The translations under genes and the position numbers were made by a program. From Streptomyces celluloflavus (GTDB lineage: Bacteria > Actinomycetota > Actinomycetes > Streptomycetales > Streptomycetaceae), in assembly GCA_000720995.1 (NCBI GenBank), contig JOEL01000001.1, positions 310,001 through 374,000 on the forward strand: a DNA stretch of 64,000 nucleotides, given 5' to 3'. Shown here piece after piece: positions 34,712 to 46,600 of the stretch. The notes beneath the pieces are model-generated. The model worked only from the letters and a program-made list of their open reading frames with translations, was not told where the DNA came from and did not search any database. How positions within the stretch are numbered: the first letter of the stretch is position 1; each line of letters opens with the position of its first letter.

Positions 34712-37603
34712 TCAGGCCGGGATGAGCGTGCGCAGCAGCTGCACGAACTGCCCCGCCGTCGAGTGGTGGTAGAACTGCCTGCTCGACACCCTGGGCAGGC
34801 CGCTGGCGCGCAGTTCCGCGAGGAGACGCACCACCAGCAGCGAATTCCCGCCCAGTTCGAAGAAGTTGTCGCCCAGCCGCACCTCCGTGTTCAGGACCCG
34901 GCTCCAGACGCGGATGATGTCGTCGGTGAGGTCTCCCGACGGCTCCACGGTGGCGGGCGCTCGCGGTGTGAGGGGGAGCGGGGCCGGCAGCCGGGACGGA
35001 TCCAGCTTCCCGTTCACCGTCAGGGGCAGCGCGGCGACCGGGGTGAGGGTGGCCGGGACCATGTAGTCGGGCAGGAACCGGCGCGCATGCGCGAGGATGT
35101 CGCGCACGTCCGCCGCGTCCATCGGGGCTGCCTCCTGCGCCGTGCCGCTCCCGACGGCGTACGCGTCGAGGCGGCTGCTCGCGGGATCGCCCGGCGTCTC
35201 CTGCCGGATGGCCAGGGCGACGGCGCTCACCCGGGGGTGCTTGAGCAGCACGGCGCGGATCTCGTCGAGTTCGACGCGGTGCCCGCGGATCTTCACCTGG
35301 CTGTCGAGGCGCCCGAGGTGTTCGAGACTGCCGTCGGGGCGCAGCCGCCCCTTGTCCCCGCTGCGGTAGACACGCTGCCCGGTGACCGGGTCGGTGCGGA
35401 ACCGCTCGGCGGTGAGGTCCGGTTGCCCGAGGTAGTGGCTCGCCACGCCCGCGCCGCCCACGTAGATCTCGCCCACCGGTCCCGGCGGCAGGACCCGGCC
35501 GTGCCGGTCGCGGACCGAGAGCGACCAGCCGGGGAGGGCCCGGCCGACGGAGCGCGAGCCCGCCACGACGTCCTCGGGGGTGACGGTGTGGGCGGTCGTG
35601 TGCACCGTGGTCTCGGTGATGCCGAACATGTTCACCAGACGGCAGTCGGCGGGGGAGTGCCGGGCGAACCACGGGGCCAGCATGCGGACGTCGAGGGGCT
35701 CACCGCCGAAGACGACGAGGCGGAGCGCCAGGTCGCGGGCCGACTCCCGGTCCGCCCGGATGAGCTGGGAGAACGCCGAGGGCGTCTGGCTGAGCACGGT
35801 CACCCGCTCGTCGGCGAGCAGCTCGTGGAACTCCTCCGTGTCCCGCGTCGTCCAGTACGGCACGACCACCAGCCGGCCGCCGCTGAGCAGGCAGCCCCAG
35901 ATCTCCCATACGGAGAAGTCGAAGGCGCTGGAGTGGAAGAGGGTCCAGGTGTCGTGGGGGCCGAGCCCGAAGTCGTCGGCGGTCGCGTCGACCAGGGCCA
36001 CGACGTTGGCGTGGGGCACCACGACGCCCTTCGGACGGCCGGTGGAGCCCGACGTGTAGATCACGTAGGCGGCCTGCCCGGGGTCGAGGTGCGGGGGCTC
36101 GCCGGGCGCGTCCGCCGCGGCGCCGAGTTCACGCAGCTCCCCGGGGGCGACGACCGCCACCCCCGCCAGGGCGGGGAACTGCCCGGCCGATGCCACGACC
36201 ACGGGCAGTTGCGCCTGCTCGGTGATGTAGCGCAGCCGCTCCTGCGGATAGTGCACATCCATCGGCACATAGGCGCAGCCGGACTTCAGCACCCCGAGCA
36301 GCGTGACGACCAGCCCGGCGTCCCGCTCCAGGCAGACCCCGACCCGGCTGCCCGGGGCGACGCCCTTCGCTCGCAGTCCCGCCGCCACCTCTTCCGCCGC
36401 GTCATCGAGCTGCCGGTATGTCAACTGCGTGGTGCCGTCGCCGAGTGCCGGGGCGTCGGGCCCGCTCCGCACCCGCTCCTCGAACAGCCCGACGAGGTGA
36501 CCGCCGCTCGTGCGGACGGGCGCGGAGCTCCCCGCCCGGAGGACGCTCCCGTGCTCCGCCGCCGTCAGCAGTTCGAGGTGGGACACCGGGCGCGCGCCGG
36601 GGCTCTCGGCCAGCTGGGCCGCGAGGTGCGCGACGTGGGCGCAGAACCGCTCGGCGAGCTGCGGCGCGACCGTTCCCTCGTCGAACCAGCACGTGCCGCG
36701 GAGCGTGCCGTCCGCCTGCCGCTCCGCATGGAGGGTGAGCGGGAAGACCGGGGCGAGACACGGCCGGTGGCTGCGGCCGGGCTGCGCGGTACCCACGATC
36801 AGCCCCGCGGCGGGGACCCGTGGTGCGGTCGCAGGCGCGGTGTCGAACTGGGCGAGGAAGTCGGCGGTGCTCGGCTCATCGTCGGTCCGCACCGTGTACG
36901 CGCGGATGTCGTCGTACCCGCGCAGGGCGGCGGACTCGACCCGGCCGACGGTCACGCCGGCGTCGGCGCCCTCGTCCCCCGCCGCGTACCGGGCCAGGGC
37001 GAGCGCGAGAGCGCCGACGAGGTGCCGTACGTCGAGGCCCGCACGCTCCGGGAGGGGCAGGGGAACGGTCCCGGTCGTGCCGGCCCGCCCGGGAAGCCCC
37101 AGCCCCCACGGGACGGGGTCGTGCTCGGGGGCGGGCGGGAACGGTGCGCACGCCGGGATGTCCGGCGCGTCGTCCCAGGCGTCCGCCGCCCCGTCCAGGA
37201 GGAGAGCGGCCAGCCGGTCGAGGGCCGGGCGCGGCACGGATATGCGGGCGGCCACCAGCACCAGGTCGGCCGCGCCGTCGGAGCAGTGGACCAGCACGGC
37301 CCGCACGGGGAACATGTCCGGCCGTACCGGCCGGGCAGCCTCCGCCCGTGCCCTGCGCTCTGCCGCGGCGGTGCCGGACGGCGCCGCGACCGCGGTGTGC
37401 CAGAGCCGCAGCGGACGGAGCGCCGGCCGGCGGCGGGCGCCCGCCGCCAGGTTCCGGTCGAGACGGCCGGGGTCGACGGGGCCGGGCACCCGCACGGTGA
37501 GGCTGTGGCACAGCCCGGCCCACTCGCGCGCGGTGCGCACGTCGGGGGTGCGCGCCCCGGGCGCGGCGGCTCGGGGGTCGGGTTCTTCGCTCATGGCATT
37601 CAC
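34712..37603 (-). CDS. Free-standing NRPS protein: degenerate C - A (Thr-like) - T
   Basis: 963 residues from GTG at 37603, 5 bases after AAGG; an ATG at 37594 is the alternative. Residues 1-~370 resemble a condensation domain but lack HHxxxDG; the matching place reads VLVAARISVPRP. The A domain (~380-870) is intact: [41 protein letters not shown]. The pocket residues, aligned by eye, are DFWSVGMVHK, very close to threonine codes. The carrier (LGGNSLLVVRL, Ser near residue 920) is intact. There is no partner domain after it. It could charge a carrier in trans for the assembly line or feed a tailoring enzyme. Confidence 0.9.
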   Translation of the reverse strand: MNAMSEEPDPRAAAPGARTPDVRTAREWAGLCHSLTVRVPGPVDPGRLDRNLAAGARRRPALRPLRLWHTAVAAPSGTAAAERRARAEAARPVRPDMFPVRAVLVHCSDGAADLVLVAARISVPRPALDRLAALLLDGAADAWDDAPDIPACAPFPPAPEHDPVPWGLGLPGRAGTTGTVPLPLPERAGLDVRHLVGALALALARYAAGDEGADAGVTVGRVESAALRGYDDIRAYTVRTDDEPSTADFLAQFDTAPATAPRVPAAGLIVGTAQPGRSHRPCLAPVFPLTLHAERQADGTLRGTCWFDEGTVAPQLAERFCAHVAHLAAQLAESPGARPVSHLELLTAAEHGSVLRAGSSAPVRTSGGHLVGLFEERVRSGPDAPALGDGTTQLTYRQLDDAAEEVAAGLRAKGVAPGSRVGVCLERDAGLVVTLLGVLKSGCAYVPMDVHYPQERLRYITEQAQLPVVVASAGQFPALAGVAVVAPGELRELGAAADAPGEPPHLDPGQAAYVIYTSGSTGRPKGVVVPHANVVALVDATADDFGLGPHDTWTLFHSSAFDFSVWEIWGCLLSGGRLVVVPYWTTRDTEEFHELLADERVTVLSQTPSAFSQLIRADRESARDLALRLVVFGGEPLDVRMLAPWFARHSPADCRLVNMFGITETTVHTTAHTVTPEDVVAGSRSVGRALPGWSLSVRDRHGRVLPPGPVGEIYVGGAGVASHYLGQPDLTAERFRTDPVTGQRVYRSGDKGRLRPDGSLEHLGRLDSQVKIRGHRVELDEIRAVLLKHPRVSAVALAIRQETPGDPASSRLDAYAVGSGTAQEAAPMDAADVRDILAHARRFLPDYMVPATLTPVAALPLTVNGKLDPSRLPAPLPLTPRAPATVEPSGDLTDDIIRVWSRVLNTEVRLGDNFFELGGNSLLVVRLLAELRASGLPRVSSRQFYHHSTAGQFVQLLRTLIPA

Positions 37604-37647
37604 GGGTTCCTTCTGCCGGGGGTGGTGCGGAGTGCGGCCGGGCTGCG

Positions 37648-38472
37648 TCACCGGGCCGTGAATCCTCCGTCGACGGTCAGGACGCTGCCGGTCACCCGGC
37701 GGGAGTCGTCGCTCGCCAGCCAGAGCGCGGCGGCGGCGATATCGGCGGGCTCGATCAGATCGTTCGTGGGCTGGTCCCGGACGAAGATCTCCTCGTGCTC
37801 CTCGACGGGCACATCGAGGGAGCGGGCGATCTCGGACAGCATCCGGCCCTCCACGACGGGGTCGTCGCGCACCGATCCGGGGCACAGCGCGTTCACCCGG
37901 ACACCCAGCGGGGCGTAGTCGAGGGCCGCGGCCTTGGTGAGCCCGATCAAGCCGTGCTTGGCCGTGACGTACCCGGCGAAGTGGCGGTAGCCGACCAGTC
38001 CCGCGGTCGACGAGACATTGATGACGCTGCCCGCCCGCTGTCCCACCATGGCCGGGGCGGCGGCCTTCATCATCCGCCAGGCGCCGGACAGATCGGTGTC
38101 GAGCATGAGCGCCCATTCGGCCGCCGTGATGTCGTGGGTGACCTTTCCGGACGGCGCCGCGATGCCCGCGTTGTTGACCAGGACGTCCACGGCACCGAAC
38201 CTGTCGAGCGCCGCATCGATCACGCCCTGGCAGTCCGCGGCGTCCCGTACGTCCGCCACCTTGGCCACGACGGCACCGCCCGCCTTCTCGCACAGCGCGG
38301 CGGTGTGCGCCAACTGGCCGCGCGACCCCAGCGGGTAGGGCACTCCCGCCACGTCCTGCGCGATGTCCATCAGCAGGAGATCGGCGCCTTCCGCCGCGAA
38401 CCTGACCGCGCATGCGCGCCCGAGACCGCGCGCCGCCCCCGTGATGACGGCGGTCTTCCCGCTCAGTCGCAT
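37648..38472 (-). CDS. SDR family oxidoreductase
   Basis: 274 residues, ATG at 38472 with GAGGAG. Motifs: TGAARGLGRA, VNNAGIAA, active-site Ser in INVSSTAG, YxxxK in GYVTAKHG, and the closing VTGSVLTVDGGF. The ~25-residue insertion after the second strand (DIAQDVAGVPYPLGSRG) is typical of the mycofactocin-type SDR branch, which often keeps its cofactor bound. It is located between the free-standing NRPS protein and the type II thioesterase and probably oxidises or reduces a hydroxyl on a building block or on the product. Confidence 0.9.
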   Translation of the reverse strand: MRLSGKTAVITGAARGLGRACAVRFAAEGADLLLMDIAQDVAGVPYPLGSRGQLAHTAALCEKAGGAVVAKVADVRDAADCQGVIDAALDRFGAVDVLVNNAGIAAPSGKVTHDITAAEWALMLDTDLSGAWRMMKAAAPAMVGQRAGSVINVSSTAGLVGYRHFAGYVTAKHGLIGLTKAAALDYAPLGVRVNALCPGSVRDDPVVEGRMLSEIARSLDVPVEEHEEIFVRDQPTNDLIEPADIAAAALWLASDDSRRVTGSVLTVDGGFTAR

Positions 38473-38511
38473 CTGCTTCTCCTCTTCTCGTGCCGTCGGC
38501 GGGCCGCGCCG

Positions 38512-39210
38512 TCAGTGGGCGGCCACGGCCTGCAGCAGGACGTCGGGATGGTCGATCAGGTACATGTGTCCGCCGCGGATCTCCCGGTACGCGAACCGGT
38601 CGCGGGTGGTGGCGGACCACTCCTCCGCCTGGGTGCGCGAGACCAGCGTGTCGTCACAGCCGCGCAGCGACGTGACGGGGACGGCGAGCGGTTCGGACGA
38701 GGACGGCTCGTACGACTCGTGCATCTCCACGTCGGCGCGGAGCAGCGGCAGGAACATCTCCCGCATGTCCGGGTCCTCGAACACCTCTGACTGGTATCCG
38801 GCGAACTCCTGCACCCGGCCGAGGAATTCCTCGTCGCTCAGGCCGCTCGCCCGCTCGGCGCGGCCGTTGTGTGGTCCGGGCGAACCGCTCACGAACAGGT
38901 GCCGCAGGCCGGGGTGCCCCCGCCGGGTGAGTTCGAGCGCGATCTCGTAGGCGAGCACGGCGCCGAAGCTGTGCCCGAACAGCGCGAGAGGGGTGTCGTC
39001 GTCCGTGCCGTCCAGCACCCGGCGGGTCAGTTCCCGGACGGCCTCCGGCATATCGGTGAACGGGTCGTCGAGGAACTGTTCCTCCCTGCCCGGCAGTTGT
39101 ATCGGGACGATCTCGAACTCGACGTCGAACTGCGTCCGCCACGGGCGGTAGAAGCCGGCGCCGCTGCCTGCGAAGGGCAGGCAGACAAGAGCGAAAGGCT
39201 GATTCGCCAT
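38512..39210 (-). CDS. Type II thioesterase (RifR/GrsT family)
   Basis: 232 residues, ATG at 39210 with GAGGGGAC. Alpha/beta-hydrolase with nucleophile Ser in LFGHSFGAVLAYE near residue 95, Asp in LRGCDDTLVS near 185 and His in IRGGHMYLIDH near 215. The opening FALVCLPFAGSGAGFYRPW is diagnostic. It removes wrongly loaded or stalled groups from carrier domains of the NRPS encoded around it. Confidence 0.95.
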   Translation of the reverse strand: MANQPFALVCLPFAGSGAGFYRPWRTQFDVEFEIVPIQLPGREEQFLDDPFTDMPEAVRELTRRVLDGTDDDTPLALFGHSFGAVLAYEIALELTRRGHPGLRHLFVSGSPGPHNGRAERASGLSDEEFLGRVQEFAGYQSEVFEDPDMREMFLPLLRADVEMHESYEPSSSEPLAVPVTSLRGCDDTLVSRTQAEEWSATTRDRFAYREIRGGHMYLIDHPDVLLQAVAAH

Positions 39211-39294
39211 GTCCCCTCATCCATGTCGTGAGTGATCTCTACTGGGTTGGTGCGATGGTCCGGTCGGCTGCCGCCGCGGTCGGCGCGGCACTCC

Positions 39295-40602
39295 TCAGGC
39301 GTCGGTGCGGGGTGTCTCGGCGCGTTGTGGGAAGTCACGCAGGGCGCGGATCGGGCTCACCAGCAGGACCAGGTTGGCCGTCACGAGGACGCCGGCCATG
39401 ATCCAGATCGTGCCCCTGGTGCCCAGCGCCTCGCCCAGATAGCCGCCCAGCAGCGCCCCGACGGGAATCGCGCCGTAGTTGACGGTGGACGAGCTGGCCC
39501 TGACCCGGCCGAGCATCTCCGGCGGGCAGTAACTCTGCGAGAAGCTGCTGGAGATGACGTTCGCGGTGACCACCCCGCCGACCCCGAGGGCCCAGCCGAG
39601 CACGCTCACCGGCAGTGGCAGCCCGCTTCCGGCGAAGGGCAGCAGCACGATGCCCGGGGCCACCACCAGGTAGCTGAGCAGCAGACCGCGTGCGGTGCCG
39701 AACCGGCGGACGATCCGGCCGGCCGCCCACACCCCGGCCAGGCCCCCGGTACTGACGGCCGCGAACACCAACCCCACCGCGCCCCCGTCCAGGTGGACGT
39801 CGCGGACGAGGAACACGGTCTGCACGGCCTGGATCCCGTTCAGCGCCAGATTGCCCAGGGCGCCGAAACAGGCCAGCGTCCGCAGGAACGGATCGCGGAC
39901 GACGAACCGGATCCCCTCGGTGATCTCGCGCCGGATGCCGTCCCGCGCGGCCGCCGCCGGGGGCTTCTCCCGGGGTTTGATCGCGCCCAGGCAGAGCGCG
40001 GAGACCAGATAGGAGAAGGAGTCGACCAGCAGTCCGCCGACCGCCCCGAAGACCTGGGCGATGAAACCCGCCACCCCGGGACCGGCGATCTCCCCGGCCG
40101 TCTCCCCGCCCCGCAGCTTGGCGTTGGCCTCCAGCAGGTCGGGCTTGGCCACCAGCGTGGGGATGAGGGCCGCGTAGGCGGTGCTGAGGAACACCTTCGC
40201 CACGCCCACCAGTACGGCGACGACCAGGAGTTGCCCGATGGTCAGCACCCCCAGCCAGGCGGCCACCGGCACGCTGGCGAAGAGGACCAGCAGGGCCAGG
40301 TCGCTGACGAGCATCACCCGGCGGCGCGGCCACCGGTCCACCCAGGCCCCGGCGGGCAGCCCGATGAGGAGCCACGGCAGCCAGGTCAGTGCCGTCAGCA
40401 CGCCCATGGTGGCCGGGTCCGCCTTCAGGACGACGACCGCGACCAGGGACAGTGAGACGTGTCCGACGGCGGTGCCCAGGCTGCTGGTCGTCTCGCCGAT
40501 CCACAGCCGGCGGAAGTCGGCCTCGGCCCACAGTCCCCAGCGGCGCCGTACCGGCTCGCCGGTGGCCGGGGAGGCGGGCGGCGGTGTGGTGGTCCGGTTC
40601 AT
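39295..40602 (-). CDS. MFS transporter, probable product exporter
   Basis: 435 residues from ATG at 40602, just past the NRPS stop; a GTG at 40617 with GGAG is an alternative and would overlap the NRPS gene by 14 bases. Twelve membrane segments, with the MFS loop motif GLPAGAWVDRWPRRRVMLVSD between segments 2 and 3. This branch (enterobactin exporter EntS-like) is frequent in NRPS clusters. It is coupled to the giant NRPS gene, and export or self-protection is the likely role. Confidence 0.92.
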   Translation of the reverse strand: MNRTTTPPPASPATGEPVRRRWGLWAEADFRRLWIGETTSSLGTAVGHVSLSLVAVVVLKADPATMGVLTALTWLPWLLIGLPAGAWVDRWPRRRVMLVSDLALLVLFASVPVAAWLGVLTIGQLLVVAVLVGVAKVFLSTAYAALIPTLVAKPDLLEANAKLRGGETAGEIAGPGVAGFIAQVFGAVGGLLVDSFSYLVSALCLGAIKPREKPPAAAARDGIRREITEGIRFVVRDPFLRTLACFGALGNLALNGIQAVQTVFLVRDVHLDGGAVGLVFAAVSTGGLAGVWAAGRIVRRFGTARGLLLSYLVVAPGIVLLPFAGSGLPLPVSVLGWALGVGGVVTANVISSSFSQSYCPPEMLGRVRASSSTVNYGAIPVGALLGGYLGEALGTRGTIWIMAGVLVTANLVLLVSPIRALRDFPQRAETPRTDA

Positions 40603-40603
40603 G

Positions 40604-43600
40604 TCACTGCTCTCCACGGTGCTCCGTCCGGTGTGCGGCGCGGAGCTTGTCCGCGACGACGGCCCCGATCCGGGCGATCGGCTCCGGCCGGGTCAGCTCG
40701 CCGTGCGCGCAGGCGATCCGGTGCTCCTCGATCCGGCCGGTGATGTGCCCGCGCCAGGCGTCCGCGTACGGCCAGTCGCCGGGCTTGTCGAGGGTGGCGC
40801 CGAAGAAGACGGCGTCGCCCCGGTAGTGGCGGGGGGTGTGCTCGTTCAGGAGCTTGTGGTGGGTGGCGAAGACATCGGCCAGGGCGCCCGCCGCCTCGCC
40901 GAGCAGCGGCTCCAGCACGGCGAGGCCGTCCGGTGCGGCGGGGTCCAGGCCCAGTGAGGCGAGCAGCGCGGCGAACATCTCCGCGGCGTCGTCGGGCAGG
41001 ACCGGGTCGGCCGCCCCCGGGACGGCCGGGTAGCCGTCGAGGAGCGCGAGCAGGGCGACCTCTTCCCCTTCGGCCTGGAGCCGTACGGCCATCTCCTGGG
41101 CGACCGTCGCGCCGAAGGACCAGCCGAGCAGGTGGTAGGGCCCGGCGGGCTGGACCTCCTTGATCCGGCGGAGATAGTCCTCGGCCATCTCCCCGACACT
41201 CTCCGGGGCCTGCCCCGTCAGGCCGCTCGCCTGGAGGCCGTAGACCGGGTGCGCGGCGTCGACGGCCCGCAGCAGACCCGAGTAGACCCAGCTGATGCCG
41301 GCGGCGGGATGCACACAGAACAGCGGCGGGCGCGTGCCGCGCGAGCGCAGCGGCAGGAGCACGTCCAGGGCGTCGTGCGAGGTCTTCGCGCCGAGCCGGC
41401 CGGACAGTTCGGCCACCGTCGGGGACTCGAAGACGGTCCGGATGCTCAGTTCGGCCCCCAGCACCGAGCGCACCCGGCTGAGCAGCGTGGTGGCCAGCAG
41501 TGAGTGGCCGCCCAGGTCGAAGAAGCTGTCGTCGATGCCCACATCGGGCACGCCGAGCACATCCGCGAACAGTCCGCACAGCACCTCCTCCAGGGGGGTG
41601 CGCGGACCGCGCCCCGGGGACGGCGCCGCGTAGTCGGGTGCCGGCAGCGCCGTGCGGTCCAGCTTCCCGTTCGGGTTCAGCGGCAGGGCGTCCAGGACGA
41701 CCACCGCGGACGGGACCATATAGGCGGGCAGCGCGGCCGTGCAGAAGCGGCGCAGCTCGGTGCCGTCGGGGGCATCCGACGGATCTTCTCCGACCACGTA
41801 CGCCACCAGGCGGATGTCGCCCGGGGTGTCCTCCCGCGCCATCACCACCGCCTGGGCGACCTCCGCACGGCCCGTCAGGGCGGTCTCGATCTCACCCGGT
41901 TCGATCCGGAAGCCGCGCACCTTCACCTGGTGGTCGGTCCGGCCCAGGCACTCCAGCTCGCCGTCCCGCCGCCAACGCGCCAGGTCCCCGGTGCGGTACA
42001 TCCGGGCCCCGGCCGTGAACGGGCAGGCCACGAACCGCTCGGCGGTCAGCCCGGCGCGGCCGAGGTAGCCCCGGGCCAGGCCCTCGCCCGAGAGGTACAG
42101 CTCGCCGGTGACGCCTTCCGGAACCGGGTTCAGGTCCCGGTCGAGGACATAGGCGCGGGTGTTGAGGAGGGGGCGGCCGATGGCCGGCGGGCCGGCCGCG
42201 CCGAGCCGGGCCGCCGTGGACCACACCGTGGTCTCCGTCGGCCCGTACAGATTGGTCACCTCGCTGCCCCACCGGTGCAGTTCGGCGGCGAGCGCCGGCG
42301 GCAGGGCCTCGGCGCCGACGAGCATCCGCAGCCCGCGGACCGCTTCGGGCCGCTCAGAGAGCAGGGCGTGCCACAGGCTCGGCGTCGCCTGGACGACGGT
42401 GACCGCGGCCCGCTCGATCAGCGCGGCGAGCGCCGCCGGATCGCGCACCGTGTCGTCGTCGGCGACGACCGCCGCGGCGCCCGTGACCAGCGGCAGATAG
42501 ATCTCCGGGACGGCCATGTCGAAGGCCGGTGTGGTGGCGGCGAGCAGCCGGTCGCCCTCGTCCAGCGGCACCTGCCCGGCCAGGGAGACCAGGAGGTTGC
42601 GCAGACCGCCATGGGTGACGACCACGCCCTTGGGGGCGCCGGTCGAGCCGGATGTGTAGATCACGTAGGCGGCGTGCCCGCGGGTCACCGGCACGGGGGC
42701 CGACGGCCGCTCGCCGTGGTCGCCGGCCGCGTCGATCCGCACCACCGGGCAGTCCGCGGCCGGCCGGTCGGCCCGGCCGTCGGTCAGCATCAGCACCGGT
42801 GCGGCCTCGTCCAGGATCGCCGCGATCCGCTGCGCGGGATGCCGCGGATCCAGCGGTACGTACGCCGCTCCCGTGCCGAGCACCGCGAGGACGGCGACGT
42901 AGAAGTCCGCGGACCGGGGCAGCGCGATCGCCACGAGGCGTTCGGGGGCGGCGCCCGCCGCGGCGAGGCGCCCGGCGAGCCGCGCTGCGCGGGCGTCCAG
43001 CTCCCCGTAGGTGAGGACGGTGTCCCCGTCGATCACCACGGGCGCACCGGGCGTGCGGGCCGCCCGCTGCCGTACCAGGTCGGGCAGGGAGACGAACGGT
43101 ACGGCGTGATCGGTGTCGTTCCGGTCGCGGAGCAGGCGGCGGCGGTCGGCGTCCGAGAGGAGGCCGAGGGTGGCGAGGGGAGCGTCGGGTGCCCGGACCA
43201 CGGCGGCCAGCAGGCGCCCCAGCGCGTCCGTCATCCGAGCGGCCGTCTCGCCGTCGAAGAGGTCGGTGGCGTATTCGAGTCCGCCCTCGATCCCCGCGGG
43301 CCGGCCTTCGGCGTCCCGCTGTTCGCCGATGCCGAACAGCAAGTCGAACTTGGCGACGCCGTCCTGCGACACGGGCGCGAACTCGGCGTCCAGGCCCGGG
43401 AATTCGAGGGTCGCCTCGGCGGTGTTGTTGTAGGCGAACATCACCTGGAACAGCGGGTGCCGGGCCAGCGAACGGGCCGGGTTCAGCTCCTCCACCAGCC
43501 GTTCGAAGGGGACGTCCTGATGGGCGAGGGCGGCCAGGTTCATGGCCCGCACCCGGCCCAGCAGCTCGTGGAAGCTCGGGCGTCCCGACAGGTCGACCCG

Positions 43601-46600
43601 GAGCACCAGGGTGTTGGCGAAGAACCCGACGAGCTCGTCGAGGGCCTCGTCCGTGCGGCCCGCGGCCGGGGAGCCGATGGGAATGTCCTCACCCGCGCCG
43701 AACCTGTTCAGGAGGGCGGCGAGGGCGGCCTGGAGCACCATGAACAGGGTGACGCCGTGTTCCTGGGCCAGCTCGGTCAGCCGCAGGTGCAGCCCGGAGT
43801 CGAACGCGAACCGCGCCACCTCGCCCCGGTGGCTCGCCACCGCCGGGCGCGGCCGGTCCACGGGCAGCGACAGCTCGTCCGGAAGACCGGCCAGTGTCTC
43901 CTGCCAGAAGGCGAGTTGCCGGGCGAGCGGGCTGTCCGCGTCGCCCTCCGAGCCGAGCAGCTCCCGCTGCCACAGCGTGTAGTCCGCGTACTGCACCGGG
44001 AGCGCGTCCCACTCGGGCGCCCGGCCCAGGCAGCGGGCGCCGTACGCCTGCGCCAGGTCCCGCAGCAGCGGGCGCAGCGACCAGCCGTCGCTCGCGACGT
44101 GGTGCAGCACCAGGACGAGGACGTGCTCCGCGGGAGCGTCGCCCGGCAGGACGTAGCCGTGGACCGGCAGTTCGGTGGCGAGGTCGAAGACGTGCCCGAC
44201 CACCTCGGACACCGGGCGGTCGCAGACGGTGACGAGGCGCCCCGTCGGGCCGGCCGTGACGTGCTGCCGGGGGACGCCCTCGTGGACGGGGAAGACGGTG
44301 CGCAGGGCCTCGTGCCGCAGCACCACGTCGCCGAGCGCGCGCTCCAGCGCCGCCACGTCCAGGGCGCCGCGCAGCCGGACGCCGAGGGGAATGTTGTACG
44401 TCGCGCTCGGGCCCTCGACCTGGCCGATGAACCAGAGCCGCTGCTGGGCGTAGGAGAGCGGCAGTATCTCCGGGCGGGGCCGGGCGGTCAGGGCCGGCCG
44501 GCTGGAGGCGCCGGCCAGGCGGGCGCTCAGCCCGGCCGGGGTCGGCGTCCGGAACAGGTCCGTGATGCCCAGCTCGACGCCCAGCGCCGCCCGCACCCGG
44601 CTCACCACACGGGTGGCCAGCAGGGAGTGGCCGCCGAGCGCGAAGAAGTCGTCGTCGATGGTGACCGCGTCGACACCGAGCAGCTCACCGAACAGCTCGC
44701 ACAGCAGCCGTTCCTGGGGCGTCCGCGGTGCGCGGCCCCGCTGGTCGGCCGTGTGCACCGGTGCGGGCAGCGCCTTGCGGTCCACCTTCCCGTTCGGGTT
44801 CAGCGGCAGGGCGTCCAGGACGACCACGGCGGACGGCACCATGTACGCGGGCAGTGAGGCGGTGGCGAACCAGCCCAGTTCCGCGGCCAGTTCGGGGTGA
44901 TCCCCGGCCGGGGTGCAGTACGCCACGAGCCGGCGGTCACCGGCGATGTCCTCCCGGGCGACGACGAGGACCTGGCCGACGCCCGCGCAGCGGGCGAGCA
45001 CCGCCTCGATCTCGCCGGGTTCGATCCGGAACCCGCGCAGCTTGACCTGGTGATCGGTGCGGCCCAGATACTCCACGGTGCCGTCGCCGCGCAGCCGGCA
45101 CCGGTCACCCGTGCGGTACATGCGCTCGCCGGTGCCGAAGGGACTGGCCACGAACCGCTCGGCGGTCAGCACGGAGCGCCGCCAGTAGCCGCGGGCCAGC
45201 CCGGCGCCCGCCACGTACAGTTCCCCGGGCGCGCCGACCGGGACCGGGCGCAGACGGCCGTCCAGGACGTACGCCCGCATATTGTCCAGCGGGCGCCCGA
45301 TCGGCACCCGCGCGCCCGCCACATCCGCGGCGGACAGCAGATGGTGCGTGGCGAAGGTGGTGGTCTCCGTCGGGCCGTACCCGTTGGCGAGACGCAGGTC
45401 CGGACAGGCCGCGAGGACGCGGCGGAGCATGACGGGCGAGCCGGCGTCGCCGCCGGTGGTCACCGCGCGCAGGCCCGCGAAGGTGTGCGGACTCTCCTCC
45501 GCGACGACGTCGAACAGGCCCTTGGTGAGCCACAGCGCGGTGACCGCGTGGCGCTCCACCACGGCGCGCAGCCCCGCGGGGTCGAGCGCACCGGGCGGTG
45601 CCACCACGACGGTGCCGCCCGAGAGCAGCGGCACCCACAGCTCGTAGGTGGCCGCGTCGAAGGCCATCGGCGAGTGCAGCAGCACCCGGCGGTGGTCCCC
45701 GCCGCGCCACCGGCGGTCACCGGCCAGGGCGACCACATCGCGGTGGCGGACCGCCACCCCCTTGGGCAGCCCGGTCGAACCGGAGGTGTACATCACGTAG
45801 GCCAGTTGGCCGGGGTGTATGCGGACGGCGGGGGCGGCGGCGCCGGACGGTTCGTCCGCCGGGCGGATCACCCGCGCGCGGTGCGGGAAGTCCACCTCGG
45901 TCCGGTCGGTGATCAGGAGGCGGGCGTCGCTGTCCTCGATCACCCAGGACATCCGCTCGGGCGGCAGCCCGGTGTGCAGCGGCACATACGCCGCGCCCGC
46001 CCTGGCGACCGCCAGCGTGGCCACCACGGCGTCCACCGACCGCTCCAGGAGCAGCGCCACCCGGGTCTCCGCCGTGGCGCCGGCCGCCAGCAGACGGTGC
46101 GCGAGGCGGCCGGCCCGCGCGTCGAGCTCCGCGTACGTCAGGGCGGCGCCGTCCGCGGCGACGGCGACCGCGTCGGGGGTGCGCGCCGCCTGCTCCGCGA
46201 ACGCCTGCGGCAGCGAGATGGCGGGCGCCGCCACCGCGGTGTCGTTCCAGTCGACGAGGAGGCGTGCGCGCTCCTCGTCGCCGAGCGCGTCCAGCTCCCC
46301 GATGGCGGTGCCGGGGGTGCTCGCCGCGGCCGACAGCAGGCGGGCGAGCACGGCCGCCATGGACTCCACCGTGTCCCGGTCGAAGAGGTCCACCGCGAAG
46401 TCGATCGAGCAGTCGATGCCCGCCGGACCGTCGGGGCCGTACGACTCCTCCATGACGAAGGTGAGGTCGAACTTGGCGCCGCCGGTGTCGCTCGGCTCCG
46501 ACGAGGTCTCCAGGCCCGCGAGGTCCAGTTCGGCCTGCTCGTTGTTCTGCAGCACCAGCATCACCTGGACGAGCGGGTGGCGCGCCAGGGAGCGGACCGG

